Of a stretch of DNA of 64,000 bases, positions 1 to 10,624 are shown one piece after another. The notes below the pieces were generated by a model. It was not told where the DNA came from, did not search any database, and saw only the letters and a list, made by a program, of their open reading frames with translations. Within the stretch, counting starts at the first letter, position 1, and each line of letters starts with the position of its first letter. The position numbers and the translations under genes were made by a program. The DNA comes from Nemertoderma westbladi (Eukaryota > Xenacoelomorpha > Nemertodermatida > Nemertodermatidae): contig JAUCBJ010001180.1 in NCBI GenBank assembly GCA_032718475.1, forward strand, positions 1 through 64,000, in the 5' to 3' direction.

Positions 1-515
1 TGTACGAAATTTTCGGTGCAGCAAAATTACGGCGTGGCACTTCAAATTTTCAAATTACTTTATTCGGAAAAAACACTAAAGTTTTGATTTCAAAAAATGG
101 CTAACTTCTAAGTTACCTTCAGGCTTCTATATTACTTTCAATCGATTCAGCGGTCTGGAAAACCTATATAAATTCGTTAAAATTTCAATTTTGGTTTATT
201 TTCCGAATCTCGTATTTTTCAAAATTTGAAGTGCCATGCCCTAATTTTGGTGCACCAAAAATGGCGAACCACTCAGTCTTCAGGCTTCTATATTACTTTC
301 AATCGATTCAGCGGCCCAGAAAACCCATAAAAATGCGTTGAAATAAAAAAATTAGGGGCATTTTCTGAATATCTAATTTTTCAAAATTTGAAGTGCCACG
401 CCCACTTCTTAGGTGCACGAAAAATAGCATCCACTTCAATTTTTGGAAGTGGAATATAATCACATTCGATTCAGCATCTTGAAGTCTTGAAAAACCTACT
501 AAATCTAGCCAACAC
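1..515. repeat. 161-bp tandem repeat with an inverted partial copy
   Basis: Two imperfect copies of a 161-bp unit lie head to tail (about 120-280 and 281-441); each opens with the same 34 bases (120-153 and 281-314) and contains a stretch reading TTTGAAGTGCCACGCC. A degraded third start is visible at about 445-515. The first 55 bases hold the same TTTGAAGTGCC stretch on the other strand, so one copy is inverted. No coding potential is seen. Bases 516-760 are AT-rich and hold only a 13-14 base C run at about 717-730. Confidence 0.6.
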
Positions 516-764
516 TGCCACGTTTTTAGAAAACGAAAAATTTTGTAATTTTGTCCTGGGACTACTTTTATTTTTCATCAAAATTATGAGTCCCTGCTTA
601 TGAAATTTTAACTTTTTAAGGTTTGGTAGTGTTCATCTATAGTTGTTTCACCAACAGCCCAAATTTTGTAGGATTTCATTGGACGACTACAAAAATATAG
701 TGGGTGGGCCTAATCGCCCCCCCCCCCCCCAGTGGTGCTAATGGTCAAAACACCCCAGTGGTAA

Positions 765-1975
765 ATAGGGTTAAGCCAGATATTACTTTAAAATTTTCCA
801 GAATTTTAAAAACTGCTCTCAGTGTCGTTTCATCACCTTCCAAAAATAAATTTGTGTCATCAGCAAATTTAGATATTTTGTTTTCTGTAGCCCCTATTTT
901 ATTAATTCCCTTTACTTTACTTTCCTCCCTTATAACTACAGCGAGTATTTCAACTGAAATTAAAATAAATAAACACTCAGGGGGCAGCCCTGTCTAAATC
1001 CGCGACTGGCATATTAAAAGGCGCTGATAAATGGCCGTTGTTTTTAATATTCAGTTGGAATCTTGGATCATATAAAACATCGAACCAACGCAGAATAGAT
1101 TGTGGAATATTCATTATAGTTAGTACTTTTTAAACAAACGACAATTCCACAGTATCGTATAATAAGATATAATAATATCCTCACTATCAAACGCCTTTTC
1201 AAAATCAGGCATTACTAAGTGGCCGCTATTATTATTTTCATCCAAATATTCCATTACATCTATCACCCTTCGTATGTTTTCCTCACTGAAACGTCCCATT
1301 AAAAATCCCGTCTGGTCTCCGTTTATTAATTTCAAAAGCTCAATTTATGATTCATTTCGGCATCGTTTAAAAAAGCTTCCCGCCTTCCGTTTAAATCGCT
1401 TAATTTCGTGTTTAAATCATTTTTTCGTCTGTTTTTTTCTTTTGACTTTATTATTGAGTATGAAATAGTTTCGGTTCTTATTAAAATTTTCATAAATTCC
1501 CAAATAAAATGGTCGTCTTTGCCTGTACATTGCCTTACATCTTCAGAAAACAAATTTTTAATTTTTAATATAAATTCTGAATCATGGAGCAGTTTATTGT
1601 TAAATTTCCAGGAAAAGTACAATTTCCTTTTAAAGGATTGCTGTTCCCACGCTTTGCGACCCCGGTTCTGTGAAAAAAGATTTATAGCCCCATTCCTTCA
1701 GCCAATCCTTTTTATTTTCTGCACTGCAGTGTGTTTATTGCAGAAAAACCACATCCTTTTTATTTTTTTTTTAATTTATTAAATATACAGTAGCTAATCT
1801 CTTTACGCGATCCTGCAAGCCTCTGCAATTGAGAGACACAATACTTAAATTAACCATTTCCCAAACTTTTTCATTTTCAAATGACGTGTTAGAATTACTA
1901 TGCCAAGCGACACCGACTGGTATGCATCGCTGATTGGTTGAGGGGACATAATTTAACAACCAAAAATTGGGCATT
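765..1975 (-). pseudogene. L1-like LINE fragment, endonuclease start plus reverse transcriptase, internally deleted
   Basis: Read on the minus strand this is a broken non-LTR retrotransposon. At 1855-1771 the start of an AP-type endonuclease is visible (LSIVSLNCRGLQD), then most of that domain is missing. At 1622-1332 comes the linker between endonuclease and reverse transcriptase (SWKFNNKLLHD). At 1335-1195 come RT sequences of L1 type (GDQTGFLMGRFSEENIRRV, then FEKAFDS), and at about 990-790 the last RT motifs (ISVEILAVVIREE, then SKFADDTNLF, the F/YADD active-site box). Several stop codons, frameshifts and at least two deletions separate the pieces, so it is dead. The L1-like assignment rests on motif style only; Tx1-type relatives are not excluded. 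Confidence 0.75.
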
Positions 1976-2150
1976 ACCGGTATTGAACTACATTTAGTAC
2001 ATACAACTTAGCATATATAGGGTCTGAGTATTGGTGGTAATTGAAATAGATTATATATATACATAATTATATAACTGACGCTGGAAATTCCTAAGTTTAA
2101 AACCAATAATATTTACATCGATTCGAGTTGTATTAACTGTTTTACGATTA

Positions 2151-3107
2151 GGGGCCATCCATAAATGACGTCACGTTTTTTAAAGACATTTTTGACCCCC
2201 CTCCTCCCCCTTTCGTCACAAATCGTCACGAATGGCTACCCTCCCCCCCCCCCCCCCCTATGTCACGTCACACTATATAAAATTAAATGATTACTCTTAT
2301 ATTATTAGAACAATAAATCTGGAATAAATTTGTCAACTATAAACTATAGATATAAACTAATATTACAAATTAGAGTAATACGAGTTTTTCAGACATGCTC
2401 CCATGGGCACGACGACAGGTGGTCTGTCATGCTTATAATGGCCATTGGTGGGACGTTAGCTACTGGGTGTGGGTTCGCAGGGGATCGGCCACCGCTTTGT
2501 AGGACATTGCTTTCGCCGTGAGGACCAGCCAGTGCATAATCTTGTACTTTGGCAGTCTCATGGAGCGAATAAGCATGGTGGACAGCCCATGACTTTCTTG
2601 AGACGCATCTTAAAGGACACTGGCCTTGAAGATGCGGATGATCTTATGTATTCTTAAAAATGCAGCTGCAATGCAGCATGCCGATCCTAGTAGTAGTCGC
2701 AGGGGATTGATAATCCAAACGGGTTTTGGAACTACCGCTACCATGAAGGGATGTAAGATTTTTAGTAAAACTTTAGATGCAAAGTAAAGATGGCATTCTT
2801 TACAAACACGCTATCTGAGTTTACCAATTATTGATGGGCAGTAGTGGTCGTAAGGTAAGATTTTAATGGTTATCATTGGAAGAGGTAATAGTTTAATATT
2901 AAACACGTTAATAGTATACACGTTTAATAGTATACAAGTATACACATTATGTATTTAATATATATACAGTAATTTTATCGGTAACTTATAATGTGACGTC
3001 ACGATATTGCGGACACACCCCCACTCCCACCCCTCGTCACAAATCGTCACGAAATACCAAACCCCCTCCCCCCCCTGTCCAGCGTGACGTCAATTATGGA
3101 TGGCCCC
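2151..3107. mobile_element. PIF/Harbinger-type non-autonomous DNA element
   Basis: The element starts GGGGCCATCC and ends GGATGGCCCC. The terminal inverted repeats match at 24 of the first 25 bases, and TTA is present immediately outside both ends (2148-2150, 3108-3110). A 3-bp TWA target duplication with GGGCC-type ends is characteristic of PIF/Harbinger elements. A 19-bp motif, CGTCACAAATCGTCACGAA, occurs near both ends in direct orientation (2214-2232 and 3035-3053), next to long C runs. No transposase is present, and the interior holds a LINE X insertion. The superfamily call is inferred from ends and target duplication only. Confidence 0.7.
2486..2696 (+). mobile_element. LINE X copy 1, 5'-truncated, inside the Harbinger-type element
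   Basis: This is the last 211 bp of the LINE family called X here: it encodes FRREDQPVHNLVLW and MTFLRRILKDTGLEDADDL, then runs into the shared 3' end (about 20 bp of GCAGCTGC-containing sequence and a TAGTAGTAG tail). It is flanked by an 11-bp target-site duplication TCGCAGGGGAT (2475-2485 and 2697-2707). About 70 bp near the end of the coding part is deleted relative to the copy at 29229-29898. It postdates the element it sits in. Confidence 0.85.
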
Positions 3108-3110
3108 TTA

Positions 3111-3573
3111 CCAGTGAGGGGTATTATATACATCAGAAAATCTATACTTACTATCATACTTAATAAGACTTACCTAAATACATATGAATAAAGAAAGAGA
3201 CTATATGATATTTTCTATAGTCCGGTAGTTTATTTATGTTCTTTCAATTTCAGAACCGGTTACGTCCTTGTTTATATATTTAGTAATTGTTCATGCACTA
3301 GATTAAAATTATACACAAAAGATACATAACTTTCACCCATCAATTGTCATAATATATCATTCAAATATACCACCAACTCTAAAACATATATTTATTCCTG
3401 GTCCCATTACGAGACGTACGGGGACTAACTTTCGTTGGGCGAAATTGAGGTCGACGATTCGGTGCCATTGCCACGCCGCGTAGATGAGGGGTAATAGAGG
3501 ATAAGAGGTTTCCCCCTTCCTCCATTGCTAAATAGACGAACGGGTAATATCGTTCACTTATAATTATATGCGC
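3111..3573. other. no gene seen
   Basis: AT-rich to 3400, then mixed-composition sequence with no conserved reading frame or repeat structure that I recognise. Confidence 0.5.
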
Positions 3574-3880
3574 TTACCTAAGGTCTTCCGGATCCAACGC
3601 TTTCTTCTTAGCCACCAGGTCTTTCCGTATTTCCTGCAGATATGGTGGTACATCTCTGTTACTAGTAATCGTGTTGTTGGCTGGGTTTTTCTTTCCCAGA
3701 GATGAGATTTTTTGGAACCAGATATTAATTTCTGTTAGCTGCACGAACCGTACAATGACCGGCGCATTTCTCTGGGATGATAGCCGGCGACAGGCTGCCA
3801 ACAGGGGTCGCTGTAGATTAATTGAGTCCGCTAAGGCGTCGATGCCTGCCTTGGTTCCAATTGGGTGGTGGCTTGGCTTT
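3574..3880 (-). pseudogene. LINE ORF1-like fragment (RNA-binding type)
   Basis: The minus strand encodes about 100 residues with the pattern of the RRM plus C-terminal domain of LINE ORF1 proteins: APVIVRFVQL, then W, then ITSNRDVPPYLQEIRKDLVA. It is fused in frame at about 3880 to the LINE X sequence described next, so the junction is chimeric. The frame closes at AGGTAAGC, which would also be a good 5' splice site, so a captured exon is an alternative. Family assignment is from pattern only. Confidence 0.45.
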
Positions 3881-4736
3881 GTTCTAGTGCAAGCTTGGGG
3901 GAACCAATGAGACACCCCCGATGTTATATAGTGTCTGGTTAGAGATGTGTGCATTGTACTTGACACAATGAACCCGGCGTAGCATTATTGTGAATGTGCC
4001 ATCCAGATATTTGATGTCCTCAGCAGTTCGAGCCCAGCATGGACTCCCATAGAGGAGTACTGGAACTACTGCTGCTCTAAATAATCGGACCTTAAGTTTC
4101 CGATTAATTCTATGTGACTTCTAAATCCTGGAAAGCCTATTCAAGGCTGCCCATGCCTTTCCCTTACGTATTCGAAGGTCCTCACCTGACTTCCGGATCC
4201 ATGATCCCAGGTAACATAAGTCGTCCACATACTCAAGCATACCATCCTTTGAGCTTATGCTCATCCGGTCAGAGACTTGTTGAGGACTTTCAAAGTGAAC
4301 TGTCAAAATTTTGAACTTTTTGGAGTTAATAAACAGACCAACACTAGAAGCAGTATGTTCTAATGAGCTGAGGAGCCGTTGGGCTCCCTCTAGTGATTCT
4401 GAGAGTGCTCCTAAGTCATCAGCAAAGTCTAGATCAGTTAGGTACTTGGCAGGATTTCCTCGACTGGAGCCAGTAGGTGGAGTTACCATCACCCCATCAT
4501 CATTATAATGATCTAAGGACATGCGTAGAACATAGTCAACCACAATAATGAACAAGAATGGTGCAAGTGTGTCTCCCTGGAGGACGCCCCATAACACTTA
4601 AAATGGTTCTGTGTCACCATCAACAGTAGACACAAATGTTGTCGAACCATCGTATACTGATCTGATTGCTGCAATATTTTCATCAGGAATCCCATATAAT
4701 GAAAGTATGCTGAACATATGACCGGGCTTACCGACC
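3877..4736 (-). pseudogene. LINE X copy 2, reverse transcriptase and C-terminal part
   Basis: Minus strand. From 4736 downwards it encodes an RT palm with motif B GVLQGDTLAPFLF and motif C LDFADDLG, then the X-specific C-terminal region (CYLGSWIRKSGEDLRIRKGKA, then LLYGSPCWA). One stop codon lies before motif B (VDGDTEPF then stop) and another after LNRLSRI. The 3' end is lost: at about 3880 the sequence switches to the ORF1-like fragment, so there is no TAG tail. The clade of LINE X is not certain; the C-terminal region after RT resembles a type widespread in invertebrate genomes. Confidence 0.8.
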
Positions 4737-4928
4737 CACTCTTGATCAACTAAGTGATTAATATGCTATTGGCGCTGATCGGGCTGTAATAGTACCACAT
4801 TACTGCCATAGTGGTAGCAGGATCGGGGATCCTGACCTGATCCAACTTTTAAAAGACAAATTCTCTCTCAGTACCTGCCTGTCATCAATCTTCTGTTCGC
4901 CTTTGGGCTTGGGTGCAGATTACATTTG
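4737..4928. other. no gene seen
   Basis: Short spacer between LINE X copy 2 and the minisatellite; nothing recognised. Confidence 0.5.
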
Positions 4929-5597
4929 GGTATGAAGCTGAGGAACTCTCCTAAAATGGGGTATGAAGCTGAGGAACTCTCCTAAAATGGGGTATGAATC
5001 TGAGGAACTCTCCTAAAATGGGGTATGAAGCTGAGGAACTCTCCTAAAATGGGGTATGAATCTGAGGAACTCTCCTAAAATGGGGTATGAAGCTGAGGAA
5101 CTCTCCTAAAATGGGGTATGAAGCTGAGGAACTCTCCTAAAATGGGGTATGAATCTGAGGAACTCTCCTAAAATGGGGTATGAAGCTGAGGAACTCTCCT
5201 AAAATGGGGTATGAAGCTGAGGAACTCTCCTAAAATGGGGTATGAATCTGAGGAACTCTCCTAAAATGGGGTATGAAGCTGAGGAACTCTCCTAAAATGG
5301 GGTATGAAGCTGAGGAACTCTCCTAAAATGGGGTATGAATCTGAGGAACTCTCCTAAAATGGGGTATGAAGCTGAGGAACTCTCCTAAAATGGGGTATGA
5401 AGCTGAGGAACTCTCCTAAAATGGGGTATGAATCTGAGGAACTCTCCTAAAATGGGGTATGAAGCTGAGGAACTCTCCTAAAATGGGGTATGAAGCTGAG
5501 GAACTCTCCTAAAATGGGGTATGAAGCTGAGGAGCTCTCCTAAAATGGGGTATGAAGCTGAGGAACTCTCCTAAAATGGGGTATGAAGCTGAGGAAC
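4929..5597. repeat. 31-bp minisatellite, 22 copies, with a 93-bp higher-order period
   Basis: Twenty-two almost identical 31-bp units run head to tail, each containing CTGAGGAACTCTCCTAAAAT. Nearly all variation is one site, GAAGCT or GAATCT. Scoring the units as G or T gives G G T G T G G T G G T G G T G G T G G G G G, so over most of the array the true period is three units (93 bp). One unit near the right end also has GGAGCTC. The array is very homogeneous, which points to recent expansion. Confidence 0.95.
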
Positions 5598-7021
5598 CTA
5601 TTAGGTTGCTATTACCGGTTGCTAATAGTAACCGAACTCTTCCATCTTCTTTGATTCATTCGATTTTGTGATAGAATCGCTCAATTTTAATTTGTATCTC
5701 ATAACTGAGTATCGTGCTGCGCGAAGGGCCTACGAATGAGTATATAACAGTATATTGTGTATAGATTTTATCCGTATGTTATGTATATGTGCTACGGACC
5801 GCCACTCTATTTAATATATCAAGGTTGACGTAAGGAATTCTAATTCTAATCAGTAATATTATATATGTCACTTAGTAATATATGCAGATGTGGGAAATTG
5901 TAACAGGTGTTTTTAAAATTTTCCATGGAATACGAAATAGCCAGGAAATTTAATTATGTGTTGCCTGCTCGAGATTCCACAACTGGTATGTATGTATACT
6001 GGCAGTGACACTGGATCAGCCATCATTTTGCGCGTTCGTTTTATATAATAAAAAATACATATTATTGCATAAAATATATATTTAGTATTTAGTATTTAAT
6101 AGTATTTTAACGCAGAGTTGTTTGAAAAACTCAGGCCCGAAGTTAAAAACAATTGAATTTTTCCAAGCTACTTTCCATGTTTTAATATATTTTGATATCT
6201 TCGATTTATTTTTTTCGAAGCTGGTTTTCTCTTTGCAGCTGTTCGCAATGAGTAACGATATGTAACAATATGTACAAAGCTCCATTCAATGTCGTAGATC
6301 GATTTTTTGTACTATTCGAGCTATTTTTTTTCATCGTGATGATTTACAACAATTTAGTTTTTTTTCGTTTGACTCTTTGTAAGCAACTAGAAGCCGTATG
6401 GACTAGAAATTTGTGGGACATATAGAGTTTTTTTAAGATAAAACACCCAGGTGTCACTCTGAAATAACACTATTGGACAATTTCCTCTAAATTTAAGGAG
6501 AAGTAATATGCTCCAGACATTTTTATCATGGTTTCATAGTTTCAGCATGTACCCACAGATCTCCTTTAATAATTTACAAAAAATATTATGTCCATAGCTT
6601 CCTTAGAAAAAAGTCATCAACATGCCCAATTTAACCACGCCAGAGTCATCACCTTTTTATAACAATTCCCTATTTGAGAATAATGCAAAGTTAACATTTA
6701 ATATAATTAAACGCTGTATTTACTTTATTTAATAGGTTGATGGAAACCAATGATATGTGTTGTAAAGTAATTATCCCTTTCACTGTATTCTTACAAACTG
6801 AATTTAATTTATTTACAAATACAACTGCAAGTTGGTGGTCCGTTTCTACCTGTAATGTATCTTAAGTATACATACCACCAGTTGTTGAATATAAACATTC
6901 CTTAAAACTCAGTTAAATATAATTAATTTGATTAGTTTTGAAGTATTTTGTAGCTATAAATTATTAAAAAGGGAGATATTTAATTACTATTCATTACCTT
7001 TAGATAACTAAATAATTATCG
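5598..7021. other. AT-rich, no gene seen
   Basis: No conserved coding sequence or repeat family was recognised. A short motif TGCTGCGCGAAGGG (5713-5726) recurs at about 33906 and, in variant form, at 34080. This stretch would hold any promoter of the 7022-7912 gene, but I see no convincing TATA or initiator. Confidence 0.4.
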
Positions 7022-7912
7022 ATGGAATTTCCGCTGAAACGTGCGTTATCTTCGGATGAGATCGAGCGCATAGAGATGTTGTATCGCTCGCTCCATTCCG
7101 GTGTATACGTCTGTCCATCTGTCGCCTGTCTGCATTTCTCGTCATCGACAGAGTGTCCTACGGATTCTGGCATCCCAACTCAACCTAGTCGTAGGCCTAC
7201 CGGTAACGACAACTCAACCAGTACCGCTAGTCAGTGGAGCCCTTATAAGCTAGGTGTGCCGGTACTGGTGTGGGAGAACGGAAAACGACATACCCGACTA
7301 AAGTTAACCAATCAAAGGAAAATTACCGTTTTGCTAACAGAACTAGAAACTGGATTCACAATATGGAAAGACAATATCGATAAGTTTTCGCAATACAGTG
7401 ATGTGAGCGACGCATTTCATTCGTTTTATGTTTCTGGAAAATGTGAACAAATGGCTGCTCTAAGTTTCCTCCACCCTATTTTTGCGGGGCAATTCTATAA
7501 AAAACTTTCGCAGGTTATTAGAATAAATACTGAAATTATCAATGGTCATAAAAAAACGAAGAAGGCTGGAAATTTAAAAATAGCAAAGTCAGCATCGAGT
7601 CTGTGTGAGCAGGACACTAAGAAGTGCGATATTTCGCTTCCCTGTCAGTTCGCACATGTTAATAGTCTCCGAGAGTACGGCGATCGAATAGTCTCACACT
7701 TTTCCGGCAACCCAGTCGACGTTCCGGAAGAAATTCTTGAAAATGCCGCTAGGAGGTGTTATGTAAACCACGTGCTCAACCACCCAAGGCGGGAGAGCTC
7801 ACTACGAGTTCCGTCTATCAGTGGGGAAGCTTACAGACCTCGTCGGAGGTCGACCAGGGCAGATCCGAGGTCTCAGAGTCTCACTGATCTGGAAGTACTG
7901 CACACTGAATAA
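7022..7912 (+). CDS. uncharacterised protein with WH1/PH-like domain and CRIB-like motif
   Basis: An uninterrupted 296-codon frame, unlike the broken transposon genes around it. Residues about 75-165 form a compact alternating hydrophobic region (GVPVLVWENGKRHTRLKL, ITVLLTELETGFTIWKDNI, then AFHSFYVSGKCEQMAALSF) that resembles a WH1/PH-fold domain. Near residues 203-216 is ISLPCQFAHVNSL, close to the ISxPxxFxHxxHVG consensus of CRIB (Cdc42/Rac-binding) motifs but without the final HVG. The C-terminal 40 residues are basic and serine-rich (RPRRRSTRADPR). A WH1-like domain followed by CRIB would suggest a small-GTPase-linked cytoskeletal role, as in WASP-type proteins, but that is inference and there is no VCA tail. 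The start is the first ATG in a frame opened by AT-rich DNA. It could be a single-exon gene, the last exon of a longer gene, or a retrocopy; no poly(A) tract follows. Confidence 0.65.
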   Translation: MEFPLKRALSSDEIERIEMLYRSLHSGVYVCPSVACLHFSSSTECPTDSGIPTQPSRRPTGNDNSTSTASQWSPYKLGVPVLVWENGKRHTRLKLTNQRKITVLLTELETGFTIWKDNIDKFSQYSDVSDAFHSFYVSGKCEQMAALSFLHPIFAGQFYKKLSQVIRINTEIINGHKKTKKAGNLKIAKSASSLCEQDTKKCDISLPCQFAHVNSLREYGDRIVSHFSGNPVDVPEEILENAARRCYVNHVLNHPRRESSLRVPSISGEAYRPRRRSTRADPRSQSLTDLEVLHTE

Positions 7913-7924
7913 TTGATTTATTGT

Positions 7925-8210
7925 CAAATAGGGGGAGGGGGGGGGGGGGGGGGGGGGGGAGACGCAAACAAAAGTCATCCCTCTCCAGCGGAAATTTATA
8001 TATAACAGCTAGCAAATAACAGCTAATTACTCTCAAAATAAAAAAAGGTTACTTGTTCTATTGAATTTCATGTATTATTTTGGTTAGAATAACGTCCCAC
8101 TGTATAACCTTCTCCATTCGCTAAATTTATAATTTAACATTGAGACGAGATTTTTAATTCCCGAGATGGGATTTGCGTCAAATTCCTCCCCCTCCCCCCC
8201 CCCCTCCCCT
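7925..8210 (+). repeat. G/C-run-bounded dispersed repeat, copy 1
   Basis: Opens with a run of about 30 G then GACGCAA, and closes with TTTGCGTC followed by C-rich tracts. The same sequence occurs inverted at 12421-12655. The two ends read as inverted repeats (GACGCAA and TTGCGTC), so this looks like a short non-autonomous DNA element of about 250-280 bp. Target duplications were not identified because the ends are homopolymers. Confidence 0.55.
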
Positions 8211-8714
8211 TGTCTCTTTATTGTACAGTTGCTAATAGTTTAACAACTATTTAGGATTAAAAACTAAGTAAAGATGTGTATTTTACATAATTACTTTCAA
8301 TTCATTCTATATTATCGTAATATATTTTGCATTCATAACGGTTAATCTTCGTACGTTTATGCTTAAATAGTATCTGTAAGGAGAGTTTCATTAAATGTCC
8401 ACTACTTGATGGATGGATGGTGGAGAGAGGAGGTGCCCGCGTCATTGGGGCATAGCCATACAGCGTGCAGAGCTCGGGAAACCAACTATAGTTGTAATCA
8501 CAGTCGATTACCAAACGGAGTCAACATTTTAGAGTTAACCTTTGAATTTTTTATAAAATTATCTTCGTTAAATCACATACTTCATATCGAAAGATGTCCT
8601 TTTTCATATTAGCCTCAATATCTATATCTATCTTCTAATATTCAACTAATAATATTCGTTGAGAAACAACTGAGATATAGGCGTTCAAAGATTGGAAGAA
8701 TCATAGTTCTCAGG
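8211..8714. other. no gene seen
   Basis: AT-rich spacer. No coding, RNA gene or repeat was recognised. Confidence 0.4.
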
Positions 8715-8861
8715 AGGCCATTTATATATTTAATTATCGCCACTAATTGAATGCCACCCCAAATTAGATGATTTAACACCAAAATAAATTATTTTCCACC
8801 AAATATATTTTTTTGTAGCACCAATTCACATCCCCCAATATTGAGTATCCCTATTCAATTC

Positions 8862-9065
8862 CTAACAATTATTCATCCCCAAAAAACAATTATTCATCCC
8901 CCAAAAACAATTATTCGTCCCCGAAAAACAATTATTGATTCCCCAAAAACAATTATTCATCCCTCAAAAACAATTACTCCTTCCCCAAAAAACAATTATT
9001 CTACCCCCAAAACAATTATTTTTCCCCCAAAAATAATTACTTGTCACCAAAAAAAATTATTCCAG
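8862..9065. repeat. ~20-bp tandem repeat, C-rich strand
   Basis: About ten degenerate units containing CCCCAAAAACAATTATTC. It is the inverted counterpart of the units at 12100-12250 and belongs to the left outer arm of the composite structure. A reading frame that runs through it is a by-product of the period and is not a gene. Confidence 0.8.
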
Positions 9066-9359
9066 CACCAAATATTTTATATTAAATCCTGGTATTCTTC
9101 ACATGGGCACATGCTTCAGTCTTCAGTTACAGTATTCGTACCGATAGGCCTATTGCTTTCAGAACAACGTATTCTGTTATTAGGTTTCGTACCGATGTAC
9201 CTACAGTATTAGGCCTACTTCAGTTTCAGTATTCGGATCTATAGCCCTATTGCCTATGGCCTATTACTTATTCTGTTATTAGGTTTCAGTATTACGGCAG
9301 TACTGAAGTTTTTGTCTAACTTCCAGGAAGTGCGAGCCCTATTGCTGCAGTAGTATAGT

Positions 9360-9568
9360 ATTTATTTTGGGGGATTATGTATTTATTTTGGGCTAAAATG
9401 TATTTTTTTGGGGGGAAAATGTATTTGTTTTGGGCTAAAATGTATTTGTTTTTGGGGGAAAATGTATTTGTTTTGGGGGAAAATGTATTTATTTTGGGCT
9501 AAAATGTATTTGTTTTGGAGGAAAATGTATTTGTTTTGGGGGAAATGTATTTGTTTTGGGGGAAAATC
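9360..9568. repeat. 21-bp G-rich minisatellite, left block
   Basis: About ten units of AAAATGTATTTGTTTTGGGG type, some with TTTATTTTGGGCT. They have the same orientation and unit as the large block at 10625-12058, from which they are separated by the inner foldback unit. This is consistent with one array split by an insertion. Confidence 0.85.
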
Positions 9569-10623
9569 AAGGTGTACTAAATAACAGGTCATGCAGCGAG
9601 CTGATTGCTGAAATTAGCGGAGGCCGATCGTTTCCCTATTTATGACACTATTTTCATAATATTTTTTTAGAAACCTCTCTTATGCAACTTTGGTTAGGTG
9701 GATATGATGACTAGGATTCATAGCAATGTAATAAAATGTGTTTCTGGAATTTTTATCTTGTAGTTGCCAAGGTAACCGGGTTCAAAGTTCAAATTTCGAG
9801 CGTCTGTAATTCAAGACGACAAGGGATTCTGTTCTTGAGATTTGGTATATGAGTAAAGGGAATAAAAGTCTATCAAAATATTTTACATTTAATTTATTTT
9901 TCAATTCCGTTTCCATGGTGACGGGAATTACGATAATTTCCCATTATGACCGCCAGATAGAAATTGGGCTACTATTTACTACTTATATAATTTTCAACAA
10001 ACATGCCTGGTGGCTGTCATTTATTTCTAATAATTGCTAACCGAAATTTAATATTCTGGAATGTCAAAATCATGCTATAACAGATCTTGCTCTCTGATTG
10101 GACTGTTTAGTTTATTTGCAAATCTTGACCTTTATAAATATGATTCACAATTGACGAATTATAAAATAAAATGTTGGCAATTTTAACTTATTATTTAGAC
10201 TGACAAACCGAATAAAAATGGTGTTTTATAGAACTTGTAGACCATTTTTAAAATTTTTCATTCTACTTATTTCCATGGCGACGGGAATGTAAACGAATTC
10301 AAATGTAAAATATTTTGATAGACTTTTATTCCCTTTACTCACCTACCAAATCTTAAGGGAAGAATCCATTGTCGTCTTAAAATACAGGCGCGCAAAGTTT
10401 GAACTTTGCACCCGGTTACCTTGGCAACTACAAGATAAAAATTCCATAAACACATTTTATTACATTGCTATGAATCCTAGTCATCATATCCACCTAACCA
10501 AAGAAGCACATAAGAAGTTTCTAAGGAAATATTATGAAAATAGAGCCATAAATAGGGAAAAGATCGGCCTCCGCTAATTTCAGCAATCAGCTCGCTGCAT
10601 GACCTGTTATTTAGTACATCTTG
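9569..10623. mobile_element. foldback unit with ~325-bp inverted arms
   Basis: The left arm (about 9571-9893) and right arm (about 10297-10620) are inverted copies of each other at roughly 90% by eye. They start AGGTGTACTAAATAACAGG and end with the complement. The spacer of about 400 bp is AT-rich and shows no transposase. The unit interrupts the 21-bp array on both sides, so it looks like a mobile foldback element inserted into the minisatellite. No clear target duplication can be read because both flanks are the repeat (GGAAAAT). Confidence 0.75.
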
Positions 10624-10624
10624 G

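Noticed and set aside
4929-5597. CRISPR-like array
   Set aside because: The 31-bp units are contiguous with no unique spacers, and the genome is eukaryotic.
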